A DNA stretch of 64,000 nt from Actinomycetales bacterium (GTDB taxonomy: Bacteria > Actinomycetota > Actinomycetes > S36-B12), in contig JAGWXF010000008.1 in NCBI GenBank assembly GCA_018970025.1, forward strand, positions 1 to 64,000, given 5' to 3'. How positions within the stretch are numbered: position 1 is the stretch's first letter; each line of letters starts with the position of its first letter. The notes under the pieces were generated by a model, which did no database searches, was not told where the DNA came from, and worked only from the letters and a program-made list of their open reading frames with translations. The translations under genes and the position numbers were made by a program. This document shows, piece by piece, positions 40,685-49,232 of the stretch.

Positions 40685-41839
40685 ATGCGACGTCGATCCA
40701 CCCTGGCCCTGGTGGGCCTGGCAACCTGCGCGCTGCTGGTCAGTGCCTGCAGCTCGGGGAGCACCAGCACCGAGACATCGGCCGCAGCGGCCTCTGCTGC
40801 GCCGGCGGCTCCAGCAGCCTCCGCGGCGCCAGCGGCAAGCACGCCGGCCGCTGCAGACCTCAGCGGGCAGACCCTGACGGTTTCCAACTGGGCGGGGTAC
40901 TACCCGGAGGATCTTGCCGCGCAGGTGGAGAAGGCCCTCGGCGTGCCGCTGACCATCGCGAACCATGCGACGAACGAGGAGATCATGGCCAAGCTCACCG
41001 CGGGCGGTGACTCGGGCTTCGATGTCGCGTTCGTCTCCGGCCAGTATGCGCAGGCCCTCAACGAGGCCGGGCTGCTCGAGCCCATCGATCACGGCAAGAT
41101 CCCCAACATCGCCAACCTCTATCCGGAGGCGACCCAGCTCGCCTTCGATCCAGGCAATGCCTTCTCGGTGCCCTACACCTGGGGCACCACCGGCATCTGC
41201 TACCGCAGCGACCTGATCCCCGAGCCCACGAGCTGGAATGACATCCTGGCGCCCAGCGCGGAGAACAAGGGCAAGGTCACCCAGATGACCACGGAGCGCT
41301 GGCTTGCCCTGCCGGCGCTGAAGTCCCTCGGGTTCAGCATCAACACCACCGACGACGGCCAGCTGCAGCAGGCCAAGGACCTCCTCATCGCCAGCAAGAA
41401 GGACCTCCTGGCCTACGACGACACCACCTTCTACAGCCGGCTGGTCAATGGCGAGGCGAATGCGGTCGTGGCCTGGGATGGCTGGTGCAACTACGGCACC
41501 GCGGAGAACCCCGACATCAAGTTCACCATCCCCAAGGAGGGATCCGACCTGTGGTCGGACACCATGGTGATCCTGAAGTCGTCCAAGAACAAGGAGGCCG
41601 CGCACGCCTTCATCAACTTCATCCTCGACCCGGCCAACCATGCCTGGGTGGCGGAGAACATCCTGTACAAGGTGCCGAACAAGGCCGCCATGGATGTCGC
41701 CGCGGTGAAGGAGATGAATGCGACCTACCCGAACATGGGGATGACGCCATCGGACCTGCTCAAGCAGGAGGTCGTGGTGGATCTCGGCGAGGACAGCGTG
41801 AAGTACACCGATCTGGCCACCGAGGTCACCTCGAGCTAG
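40685..41839 (+). CDS. potD: Polyamine ABC transporter substrate-binding lipoprotein
   Basis: A 384-residue lipoprotein: signal peptide with lipobox LLVSAC (Cys near residue 21), Ser/Ala-rich linker, then a type 2 periplasmic binding fold of the PotD/PotF class (TLTVSNWAGYYPEDLAAQVE, then VPYTWGTTGICYRSDLIPEP). The acidic and aromatic residues are compatible with spermidine or putrescine. ATG 40685 follows AAAGGAG; the longer frame is upstream non-coding. First gene of a four-gene operon with two permeases and an ATPase, followed by a PuuB-like oxidoreductase. Confidence 0.9.
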   Translation: MRRRSTLALVGLATCALLVSACSSGSTSTETSAAAASAAPAAPAASAAPAASTPAAADLSGQTLTVSNWAGYYPEDLAAQVEKALGVPLTIANHATNEEIMAKLTAGGDSGFDVAFVSGQYAQALNEAGLLEPIDHGKIPNIANLYPEATQLAFDPGNAFSVPYTWGTTGICYRSDLIPEPTSWNDILAPSAENKGKVTQMTTERWLALPALKSLGFSINTTDDGQLQQAKDLLIASKKDLLAYDDTTFYSRLVNGEANAVVAWDGWCNYGTAENPDIKFTIPKEGSDLWSDTMVILKSSKNKEAAHAFINFILDPANHAWVAENILYKVPNKAAMDVAAVKEMNATYPNMGMTPSDLLKQEVVVDLGEDSVKYTDLATEVTSS

Positions 41840-41873
41840 GGGACACTGCCCGCATGATGACGGCGGATCGTCG

Positions 41874-42770
41874 GTGACGACGACCAGTATCGGATCAGGG
41901 CGCGGCGCCGCCAGGCGCCGCGCCCTGATCGGTCGTGCCGCATTCGCCGGCCCGGGCCTTGTGTACGTGACGGCGTTCATGACCGTCCCGCTGCTGCTGA
42001 TCGCCACGTACACCGTGCTCACCCGCGGTCGATTCGGCGGCGTCAAGTGGGAGTTCACCCTCGGGAATTTCGCCAAGGCACTGGACCCGACCTACCTGTC
42101 GATCCTGGGCAACTCCCTGCTCATCGCCGGCATCACCACAGTCCTGGCACTGCTGCTGGGCTATCCGACGGCCTATGGCATCTCGCGCCTGCCGAGGCAG
42201 TGGCAAGCGGTGGCAATTGTCATGGTCGTCCTGCCGTTCTGGTCGAACTTCCTGATCCGCACCTACGCGTGGATCGTCCTGCTGAACTCCGAGGGGCCGA
42301 TCAACAGCGCCCTGGTGAGCCTCGGCGTGATCGGCGCGCCCCTGGACCTGCTCTACAACCGCGGTGCGGTCATCGCTGGCCTGCTCTATGCCTACCTGCC
42401 GCTGGTGATCCTGCCCGTGTACGCGGCGATCGAGCGGGTCGACCCGCAGCTGCAGGAGGCGGCTCGCAACCTCGGGGCCAGCAAGGCGCGCACCTTCTGG
42501 GATGTCACCCTGCCGCTGACCCTGCCCGGCACGATGATCGGCGCGATCTTCGTCTTCGTCCCGAGCATGGGCAACTTCGTCGTGCCCGAGCTGCTCGGGG
42601 GCGGCAAGACGGTCATGGTCGGCAACCTGATCCGCGACCAGTTCCTTGAGGCGCGCAACTGGCCCTTCGGCGCCGTGCTGGCCCTGTCGGTGGTGGCCTT
42701 CCTCGTCCTGCTCTTCGCCCTGCAGGCCATGGTCGCCCGGCGGATCAACTCGGCAGGCCCGCGTGCGTAG
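41874..42770 (+). CDS. potB: Polyamine ABC transporter permease
   Basis: A 298-residue inner-membrane permease with six predicted helices. First helix AFAGPGLVYVTAFMTVPLLL. The ABC-permease EAA loop QEAARNLGASKARTFWDVTL contacts the ATPase. It pairs with the next permease to form the translocation channel. The start is GTG 41874, overlapping the stop of a seven-codon open frame (MMTADRR) whose significance is unclear. It overlaps potC by 8 bp. Confidence 0.88.
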   Translation: MTTTSIGSGRGAARRRALIGRAAFAGPGLVYVTAFMTVPLLLIATYTVLTRGRFGGVKWEFTLGNFAKALDPTYLSILGNSLLIAGITTVLALLLGYPTAYGISRLPRQWQAVAIVMVVLPFWSNFLIRTYAWIVLLNSEGPINSALVSLGVIGAPLDLLYNRGAVIAGLLYAYLPLVILPVYAAIERVDPQLQEAARNLGASKARTFWDVTLPLTLPGTMIGAIFVFVPSMGNFVVPELLGGGKTVMVGNLIRDQFLEARNWPFGAVLALSVVAFLVLLFALQAMVARRINSAGPRA

Positions 42771-43533
42771 GGTCGGCTGGCTGGCGCTGCCGCTCTGGCT
42801 GACCTATGCCTTCCTGTACCTGCCCATCGTGGTGCTCGTGGTGATGTCGTTCAATGCGAGCAAGACGCCCTATGCATGGAAGGGCTTCAGCCTGCAGTGG
42901 TATCGCGAGCTCATGTCGGATGACCTGATCAGACAGGGCTTCATCAACACCCTCATCGTGGCGGTCGGCGCGACGGTCCTGGCCACCGCCCTGGGCACCC
43001 TGCTGGCCATCGGCATCAATCGGTACGTCCACTCCGCGCTGGTGGAGGCGTACTCGCTGGCCCCGGCGATCATCCCCGACCTGGCCCTGGCGATCGGGCT
43101 GCTGGCGACCTTCGCGCTGGTGGGTGTCACCCTCGGCCTGCACACCGTGCTGCTGGCGCACGTGGTCTTCGGCATGGCCTTCGTCGCAGCGGTCGTGCTC
43201 GCGCGACTGGGCCACCAGGACCAGAGCCTGGAGGAGGCAAGCCGTGACCTGGGTGCCGGGCCGATCAGCACCTTCTGGCGGATCACCGTCCCCGGGCTGA
43301 TGCCGGCGATCGTGGCCGGGGCGCTGCTGGTGTTCACCCTGAGCCTGGATGAGTTCGTGATCGCCTACTTCACCGACGGCCCGTCGACGCCGACCCTGCC
43401 GATCGTGATCTACTCGATGGTCCGCTTCGGGGTCACCCCGGAGATCAATGCGCTCGCTGCCCTGCTCCTGCTCGTCTCCTTCACCGTCGTGATCTCAGCC
43501 CAGCGGATCACCAAGCTCACGGATGCCCTATGA
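42763..43533 (+). CDS. potC: Polyamine ABC transporter permease
   Basis: A 256-residue permease with about six helices, starting with WLALPLWLTYAFLYLPIVVL, and the EAA loop LEEASRDLGAGPISTFWRIT. GTG 42763 lies within the potB end, so translation is coupled. The PotC class is recognised by the SFNASKTPYAWKGFSLQWY segment after helix 1. Length is normal. Confidence 0.88.
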   Translation: MRRVGWLALPLWLTYAFLYLPIVVLVVMSFNASKTPYAWKGFSLQWYRELMSDDLIRQGFINTLIVAVGATVLATALGTLLAIGINRYVHSALVEAYSLAPAIIPDLALAIGLLATFALVGVTLGLHTVLLAHVVFGMAFVAAVVLARLGHQDQSLEEASRDLGAGPISTFWRITVPGLMPAIVAGALLVFTLSLDEFVIAYFTDGPSTPTLPIVIYSMVRFGVTPEINALAALLLLVSFTVVISAQRITKLTDAL

Positions 43534-44591
43534 CACCATCGCCCCTGCTTCGGATCAGCCATCTCAGCAAGCGCTTCGGCCAGACCGTGGCCGTCGATGA
43601 CGTGAGCCTGGAGATCCGACCGAACGAGTTCTTCTCCCTCCTCGGGCCGAGCGGCTGCGGCAAGACCACGCTGCTTCGAGCCCTGGCAGGCTTCGAGGAC
43701 CCAGACTCCGGCACGGTGACCATTGCGGGCGAGTCCGGCGAGCTCGACCTGCTGCGCCTGCCGCCTGAGCGTCGGCCGATCAACCTGATGTTCCAGTCCT
43801 ATGCCCTGTTCCCGCATATGTCCGTCGAGCGCAACGTCGCCTACGGCTTGCAGCGGGAGCGGCTGGACAGGGCGGTGATCCGCCAGCGGGTGGATGAGGT
43901 GCTGCAGACCGTCGGGCTCACGGACAAGGCCACGGCCCGGCCCGCACAGCTCTCCGGCGGGCAGCGGCAGCGGGTTGCCCTGGCCCGGGCGATCGTGAAG
44001 CGCCCCAGGCTGCTGCTGCTCGATGAGCCGCTCTCCGCACTTGACCGCAAGGTTCGCGCCGAGATGCAGCTGGAGCTCAAGCGCCTGCAGCATGAGGTCG
44101 GCATCACCTTCGTCGTGGTGACCCACGATCAGGAGGAGGCCATGTCGATGGCAGACCGGATCGCGGTGATGTCGGACGGTCGAGTCGAGCAGGTCGACTC
44201 CCCGGTGGATCTGTACACCAGGCCGCGAACGGTCTTCGTCGCGGATTTCATCGGGACGAGCAATGCCTTCGTGGGAACCCTCACCAGCGGGGGCGTGATG
44301 GTTCCCGGGATCGGCATGCTTCCGGGGCAGTCGGTGTCAGCGGATGCAGGGCCCGAGGTCACCTTGATCGTCCGGCCCGAGGACATCCGATTCGCGCCGA
44401 CGGGGCAGGCAGTGCTGGCCGGTCACGTCATTGACGTGCAGTACTTCGGGGGTGCATCAACGGTCGCGGTGCGGGTCGAGGGCGTCGATCGCCCTGTCCT
44501 GGTGAGCTGCCAGGGCACGACCACCCTGGCCCGCGGGGATGCCACCGGCCTGGCCTGGGATCCGGCCGCTGCCGTGCTGCTGGAGGCCTAG
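43530..44591 (+). CDS. potA: Polyamine ABC transporter ATP-binding protein
   Basis: A 353-residue ATPase with Walker A GPSGCGKTT, the signature LSGGQRQRVALARA, Walker B LLLLDEPLSALD and the H-loop VVTHDQEEA. The C-terminal regulatory TOBE domain (about 275-353) is typical of PotA/CysA-type proteins. ATG 43530 overlaps the potC stop (ATGA). Together potD-potB-potC-potA form a complete importer. Confidence 0.93.
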   Translation: MTPSPLLRISHLSKRFGQTVAVDDVSLEIRPNEFFSLLGPSGCGKTTLLRALAGFEDPDSGTVTIAGESGELDLLRLPPERRPINLMFQSYALFPHMSVERNVAYGLQRERLDRAVIRQRVDEVLQTVGLTDKATARPAQLSGGQRQRVALARAIVKRPRLLLLDEPLSALDRKVRAEMQLELKRLQHEVGITFVVVTHDQEEAMSMADRIAVMSDGRVEQVDSPVDLYTRPRTVFVADFIGTSNAFVGTLTSGGVMVPGIGMLPGQSVSADAGPEVTLIVRPEDIRFAPTGQAVLAGHVIDVQYFGGASTVAVRVEGVDRPVLVSCQGTTTLARGDATGLAWDPAAAVLLEA

Positions 44592-44630
44592 TCGCCGTTG
44601 GCGAATGGCCCGCCAAGGTCCTGCAGAAGC

Positions 44631-44665
44631 CGACGAGGGTGGCCCGAATCGGGCCACCCTCGTCG
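44631..44665. terminator. Bidirectional terminator between potA and the rhodopsin gene
   Basis: A 35-bp almost perfect inverted repeat (17-bp arms, 1-nt centre): CGACGAGGGTGGCCCGA and its complement. It lies between convergent genes ending at 44591 and 44690, as expected for a shared terminator. Confidence 0.88.
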
Positions 44666-44689
44666 TACTGCGCGGTTGCCGGTGAGCGG

Positions 44690-45538
44690 TTAGCTGGCAG
44701 TGTTGCTGGATGGCGCTGCCTTGATCTCCTGATCCGCGAAGGAGGCATCGTCCGCGAAGCTCTTCTCGCGGGCGATCTTGTAGATCAGCAGGCCGAACAG
44801 GCACTTGGCAAGCACGTCGGCGATGGAGTAGCCGACCTGCCGGCCGACGAAGGCTCCGGCGCTCTCGATGCCGAGCTGCGGGATCAGGTAGGCGATCGGG
44901 TAGACACCCCAGGTCGCCAGCAGCAGCAGCCGCAGGCCGTTGAGGTCCTTGCGAACCTGCGCCGGCTGGGTCTTCATCGAGCGGCTGAGCTCCACCCACA
45001 GGACGTACAGGATGTACAGGAAGGGGATGGTCGACAGCGCGCCCCAGATCCCGCGGACCATGTTGTCCGAGGAGATCTCGCCCGGGTAGCCGAGGATGAT
45101 CATCAGGGCCGAGGCCGGGATGAGCTTCAGCAGCAGCGACTTGCGCACCTGCGGGGCAAGGGCGAGCACCGCGACGGTCTCGAACAGCAGCAGCGGAACA
45201 GTGAGCAGCCAGTCGACGTAGCGGTAGCCCTCGTTGAAGCCCTCGCCGTTGACGAGCACGTAGGACATCGCGTTCATCGCCGTTGCGGGCGACCCCTCGC
45301 CGACGGCGACGTAGGCGCCCTCGAAGGAGTTGAAGATGCGGTAGTAGTGGTACGCCGCGATCAGGCAGACCATCGCGGAGATGACCAGTGCCTGGCGGTA
45401 GCGAGGCAGCACCCGGCCCTGCACGACGAGCAGGAAGATGAACGTCGCGAGCATGGATGCAAGGGCGAACGAGATGACATTGTAGACGGTCTGGTACTGC
45501 GAATAGTCGAGTTCGAGAACTCCCACCGGGGCCTCCAT
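44690..45538 (-). CDS. Proton-pumping rhodopsin (actinorhodopsin-like)
   Basis: A 282-residue seven-helix type I rhodopsin. The third helix has RYVDWLLTVPLLLFE with Asp109, Thr113 and Glu120, the DTE set of outward proton pumps; Lys245 (SIADVLAKCLFG) is the retinal Schiff-base Lys. His64 equals the proteorhodopsin His that modulates the counterion. The spectral-tuning position is Leu117, which in proteorhodopsins means green absorption. ATG 45538 is chosen; GTG 45568 is an alternative. The rhodopsin is - strand, downstream of the PuuB-like gene. No retinal synthesis gene is in the window. It would give light-driven proton motive force that could power the adjoining transporters. Confidence 0.93.
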   Translation of the reverse strand: MEAPVGVLELDYSQYQTVYNVISFALASMLATFIFLLVVQGRVLPRYRQALVISAMVCLIAAYHYYRIFNSFEGAYVAVGEGSPATAMNAMSYVLVNGEGFNEGYRYVDWLLTVPLLLFETVAVLALAPQVRKSLLLKLIPASALMIILGYPGEISSDNMVRGIWGALSTIPFLYILYVLWVELSRSMKTQPAQVRKDLNGLRLLLLATWGVYPIAYLIPQLGIESAGAFVGRQVGYSIADVLAKCLFGLLIYKIAREKSFADDASFADQEIKAAPSSNTAS

Positions 45539-45665
45539 TGCCGATACAGAAGGGTTGATCCCAGTCACATGCTGACTGGCGGCGTGAAGTCCTCTACGGG
45601 AGATCGCTTCGCGTCAAGCGGAGCCTTCACCCGATCGCGGAGGTCGGCAACTCGAAATCGTCCGG

Positions 45666-47066
45666 TCAGCTGTCGAAGCCGACGCCGAGGCGGTCCAGGA
45701 GCCGTAGGTAGGGGCCTCTGATTCCGGTGCGATCCTCGGCTTCCAGCGCTGCCTGGGTGACGCGGATCAGCGGATATCGAATCGGCTCGGGCGGGAACGG
45801 CACCGGGCGCCGGCGCACCAGTCGCAGGCCGGTTCGCTCCGTGGGCGCCTGGTCCAGGAGGTCCAGGGCCGTCCGCGCGCCGAATCGCGAGGACCCGACG
45901 CCCAGGCCGGTGAAGCCAACCGCATAGGCAGCCCGCCCGCCCAGGGCCGTGCCGAACAGGGGCGTGAAGCGCGAGGTGGTGTCGATGGCACCGAACCAGC
46001 GATGGCTGAAGCGAAGACCCTCCAGCTGGGGGAAGGTGGACTGGACGTGGCTGGCGAGCGTGCGGTACGACCGCATTCGTGCCGGATCGTCCGCATGTAT
46101 CCGTCCGCCGACGTGATACGCCGCGTCGTATCCGCCGAAGAGGATCCGCCCATCGGGAGTGAGCCGGTAGTAGTGGAATCGGTTGCCCGGGTCGGTCAGC
46201 CCCTGCTCCTGCTGCCAGCCGATCGATGCGCGCTGCTCGGCACTCAGCGGCTCCGTCACCAGCACGTGATCGGCGACCGGGACAATCCAGGAGCGCAGCC
46301 GGCGCAGCAGGGGCGGGAAGGCGTTCGTGGCCAGGACTGCCTGGCGGGCATGGACCTCGCCCGCAGGGGTGGCTGCCGCCAGCCCTGCGGAGGCTCGTCG
46401 CAGGCGCGTGACGGGGGAGTGCTCGTGCATGCGCACCCCCAGCCTGGCGGCGATATCGATCAGGCCATGTGCCAGCAGGCCGGGATGCACCGTCCCGCCG
46501 CCGGTGCGCACGCGCAATGCACCCAGGTAGGTGGGGGAGTGCACGTCCGCCTGGGCCTGATCCCGATCGAGCAGCTCGGCCTGCTCCCCATGGGCCAGGT
46601 GCAGGGCGCAGGAGCGAGCCAGGCCGTCCAGCTGGGCCGGCTTCAGCGCCACCACGCTCTTGCCCCGCCGCTGCAGGTGGGCATCGATGCCATGCTCGTC
46701 CAGGATCGCAGCGATCTCGTCGAGGTTCTCGCGCCCCTGGCGCAGCAGCTCGGGCATCTGGTCGGGCCACATCGCTACCCCATGGGCCAGGCCGTGGGTC
46801 AGCGACTCGGCGATGAACCCGCCATTGCGTCCGGACGCCGCTTCCGCGAGTCGGTCGGCCTCGAGGACGGCGACCTCACGAGACGGATCGGCGCGCTTGG
46901 CCTCGATGGCGGCCCACAGGCCGGTGAACCCGCCGCCCACGACCAGCAGGTCCGAATGCAGCGTGCCGTCGACGGGATCGAACGACTGCCGTGCCGGAAT
47001 ATCCTGCAGCCAGAAGGGGGTCGGCTCGGCATCGGCCAGGGCAGCGCTGACCGCATCGCCTGCCAT
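45666..47066 (-). CDS. FAD-dependent oxidoreductase, PuuB-like
   Basis: A 466-residue protein with the dinucleotide-binding motif LLVVGGGFTGLWAAIEAKRA, then AASGRNGGFI and the C-terminal GFTGLGVGSSRFGARTALDL. This plan matches the DAO family, close to gamma-glutamylputrescine oxidoreductase (PuuB), which oxidises glutamylated putrescine. The polyamine transporter alongside supports this. Substrate is not proven; sarcosine- or glycine-type substrates are alternatives. Divergent from the TetR gene; a palindrome lies between them. Confidence 0.85.
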   Translation of the reverse strand: MAGDAVSAALADAEPTPFWLQDIPARQSFDPVDGTLHSDLLVVGGGFTGLWAAIEAKRADPSREVAVLEADRLAEAASGRNGGFIAESLTHGLAHGVAMWPDQMPELLRQGRENLDEIAAILDEHGIDAHLQRRGKSVVALKPAQLDGLARSCALHLAHGEQAELLDRDQAQADVHSPTYLGALRVRTGGGTVHPGLLAHGLIDIAARLGVRMHEHSPVTRLRRASAGLAAATPAGEVHARQAVLATNAFPPLLRRLRSWIVPVADHVLVTEPLSAEQRASIGWQQEQGLTDPGNRFHYYRLTPDGRILFGGYDAAYHVGGRIHADDPARMRSYRTLASHVQSTFPQLEGLRFSHRWFGAIDTTSRFTPLFGTALGGRAAYAVGFTGLGVGSSRFGARTALDLLDQAPTERTGLRLVRRRPVPFPPEPIRYPLIRVTQAALEAEDRTGIRGPYLRLLDRLGVGFDS

Positions 47067-47157
47067 CGCACGGCCCTCCTGACGTGCTCCGCTGCACGGG
47101 TGCAGCCCATTGATCTTGCATCAGGCATCAAATCAGGCATGGGGCCGGATGTGATGA

Positions 47158-47171
47158 GAAATGGCCATTTC
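47158..47171. promoter_or_regulatory. 14-bp palindrome in the PuuB/TetR divergent spacer
   Basis: GAAATGGCCATTTC is perfectly self-complementary. It sits in the 191-bp spacer between the two divergent starts (47066 and 47258), where a TetR autoregulatory operator is expected. Confidence 0.55.
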
Positions 47172-47257
47172 CGGGGCTATTTTGAACCAGTCTTCAATAT
47201 CGAAAGGGGCCACGAGCACCCATCGCGTGGAGTAGCGTGGCGGCGAGGAGGTGACGG

Positions 47258-47899
47258 ATGGCCCAGCACAAGCGCCGGGTGGAGCGCAAGTCAGACCTCG
47301 TCGACGCGGCCTGGCGGGCGATGCTGGAGCACGGCGCGACCTCGGTGCGGCTCAACCAGGTGGCCGAGCAGGCCGGACTGACCTCTGGTGCCATCATCTA
47401 CCACTACCCGGATCTGCAGGAGCTCCTGCTCGACGCGCACCGGGCCGGCATGGAGCGCTTCTACGAGCAGCGACTGCGCGCCGTCGAGGGCATCGCGAGC
47501 CCGGCCCGAAAGCTCGTGGTCACCATCATGAGCGGCCTGCCCACGGATAGCGATGACCCGGATGTCCGGCTGCTGTGCGAGCTGGGCGGGGCTGCGGCGC
47601 GCAATAGCGTCTACGCCCTGCTGCTCACCTCGCTGTACGACCGCCAGGTGTCCCTCTACCAGGTCATCCTCGAGGCGGGCGCAGCGCAGGGCGTCTTTGC
47701 CCTGCAGGATGACTCGCTGGCGATCGGCCGAAATCTGGTCGCGCTGGAGGATGCCTACGGCTACCGGATCATGGCCCGACACGGGGCCATCGACCAGGAG
47801 GCCGCGGCCGGCCTGATCCTGGACTACGCGCGGATCGCCACTGGCCATCGACTGCCACTGCTGACCCCATCGCCAACCACCGAAGACAAGGAGCCCTGA
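47258..47899 (+). CDS. TetR-family regulator
   Basis: A 213-residue protein with the N-terminal helix-turn-helix TSVRLNQVAEQAGLTSGAII and YHYPDLQELLLDAH, and an all-helical ligand-binding C-terminus. Start ATG 47258 follows GAGGAGGTGACGG. Two bases separate it from the glycosyltransferase gene, so they are one operon. It may also control the divergent PuuB-like gene through the palindrome at 47158. Ligand unknown. Confidence 0.9.
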   Translation: MAQHKRRVERKSDLVDAAWRAMLEHGATSVRLNQVAEQAGLTSGAIIYHYPDLQELLLDAHRAGMERFYEQRLRAVEGIASPARKLVVTIMSGLPTDSDDPDVRLLCELGGAAARNSVYALLLTSLYDRQVSLYQVILEAGAAQGVFALQDDSLAIGRNLVALEDAYGYRIMARHGAIDQEAAAGLILDYARIATGHRLPLLTPSPTTEDKEP

Positions 47900-47901
47900 A
47901 G

Positions 47902-49218
47902 ATGAGCACCCGTCCGCTGACCATCCTGTTCATGCCGGAGGCTGCCTATGGGCCCACGAACCAGTGCGTAGGCATCGGCGACGTCCTGCGGCGCCGGGGG
48001 CATCGGATCGTCTTCGCGGCCGAGGCCTCCTGGAAGGGCAAGCTGGTGGCCCTGGGCTTCGAGGAGGATCTCGTCGACCTCGCCCCGCCGCCGGAGAATG
48101 CCGATGAGCAGGATGCCGGCCAGTTCTGGATCGACTTCATCCGCGACATCGCGCCGGAGTTCCGCAAGCCCACGATCGAGCAGCTGGAGACCTACATGGT
48201 GCCCACCTGGCAGGCGCTCATCGACGGGGCGCGATTCTGCGAGCCCCAGCTGCGTCAGATCATCGCCCGGGTGCAGCCGGATGTCATCGTCGAGGACAAC
48301 GTCGTCTGCTTCCCAGCCCTGACGACTGCTGGCGTGCCCTTCGTGCGGATCGTGTCATGCAATCCGCTGGAGATGAAGGGACCGGACGTCCCCCCCGCCT
48401 ACTCTGGGCTGCCGGCCGAGGACCGCTCGCAGTGGGACGCCTTCCGGGCCGAGGTTGAGCGGACACACCGGCCGGTGTGGGAGGAGTTCAACGCCTGGGT
48501 CGTCGAGCAGGGAGCCGCACCACTGCCCGACCTCGAGTTCATGCCGTCCGACAATGCAGCCAATCTCTATGTGTATCCGCAGGAGGTCGACTATGTCGAC
48601 ACCCGGCCACTGGACCCGAGCTGGCATCGGATGGACTCCAGCGTGCGCCAGACCGATGAGCAGTACGTGCTGCCGCTTGAGGTGGCCGACCGGCCCGAGG
48701 GCAGCGCGCTGATCTACCTCTCCCTGGGCTCCCTTGGCGGCAGCGACGTCGACCTCATGCGTCGGCTGGTCGATGTCCTCGGGCGCACTCCGCATCGCTA
48801 TATCGTCAGCAAGGGCCCGCGCGCTGATGAGGTCGACCTGCCAGCGAACATGGTGGGGGCGCAGTTCCTGCCGCAGACCACGATCATCCCGCAGGTGGAC
48901 GCGGTCATCACCCACGGCGGCAATAACACCACGACCGAGTGCCTGCATTTCGGCAAGCCGATGATCGTGCTCCCGCTGTTCTGGGATCAGTACGACAATG
49001 CCCAGCGGATCGACGAGACCGGGTACGGCGTCCGCCTGAGCACCTACGCCTTCACCGATGAGCAGATGCTCGTAGCGCTGGACCGGGTACTCGCCCCGGC
49101 AGCACGCGAGCGGGCCGTGCGCACCGGCGCGGCGATCAGGGCCCGCACTGGGCTGCAGCATGGGGCGGATGTCATCGAGCAGGTCGGCCGGGCACACGCA
49201 GATGCGACCGGTGCCTGA
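47902..49218 (+). CDS. UGT/MGT-type glycosyltransferase
   Basis: A 438-residue GT-B glycosyltransferase of family 1. The C-terminal nucleotide-sugar site reads GAQFLPQTTIIPQVDAVITH and then GGNNTTTECLHFGKPMIVLP, with FWDQYDNAQRIDETGYGVRL. Such enzymes glycosylate macrolides, lipids or other small molecules. The N-terminal acceptor half is unremarkable. Coupled to the TetR gene upstream, which suggests a detoxification or modification role. Confidence 0.87.
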   Translation: MSTRPLTILFMPEAAYGPTNQCVGIGDVLRRRGHRIVFAAEASWKGKLVALGFEEDLVDLAPPPENADEQDAGQFWIDFIRDIAPEFRKPTIEQLETYMVPTWQALIDGARFCEPQLRQIIARVQPDVIVEDNVVCFPALTTAGVPFVRIVSCNPLEMKGPDVPPAYSGLPAEDRSQWDAFRAEVERTHRPVWEEFNAWVVEQGAAPLPDLEFMPSDNAANLYVYPQEVDYVDTRPLDPSWHRMDSSVRQTDEQYVLPLEVADRPEGSALIYLSLGSLGGSDVDLMRRLVDVLGRTPHRYIVSKGPRADEVDLPANMVGAQFLPQTTIIPQVDAVITHGGNNTTTECLHFGKPMIVLPLFWDQYDNAQRIDETGYGVRLSTYAFTDEQMLVALDRVLAPAARERAVRTGAAIRARTGLQHGADVIEQVGRAHADATGA

Positions 49219-49232
49219 GGCCGGCTCACCTG

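Noticed and set aside
41854-41877. Seven-codon leader peptide MMTADRR before potB
   Set aside because: The overlap with the potB start is neat, but the sequence is too short to judge and has no attenuator-like structure around it.
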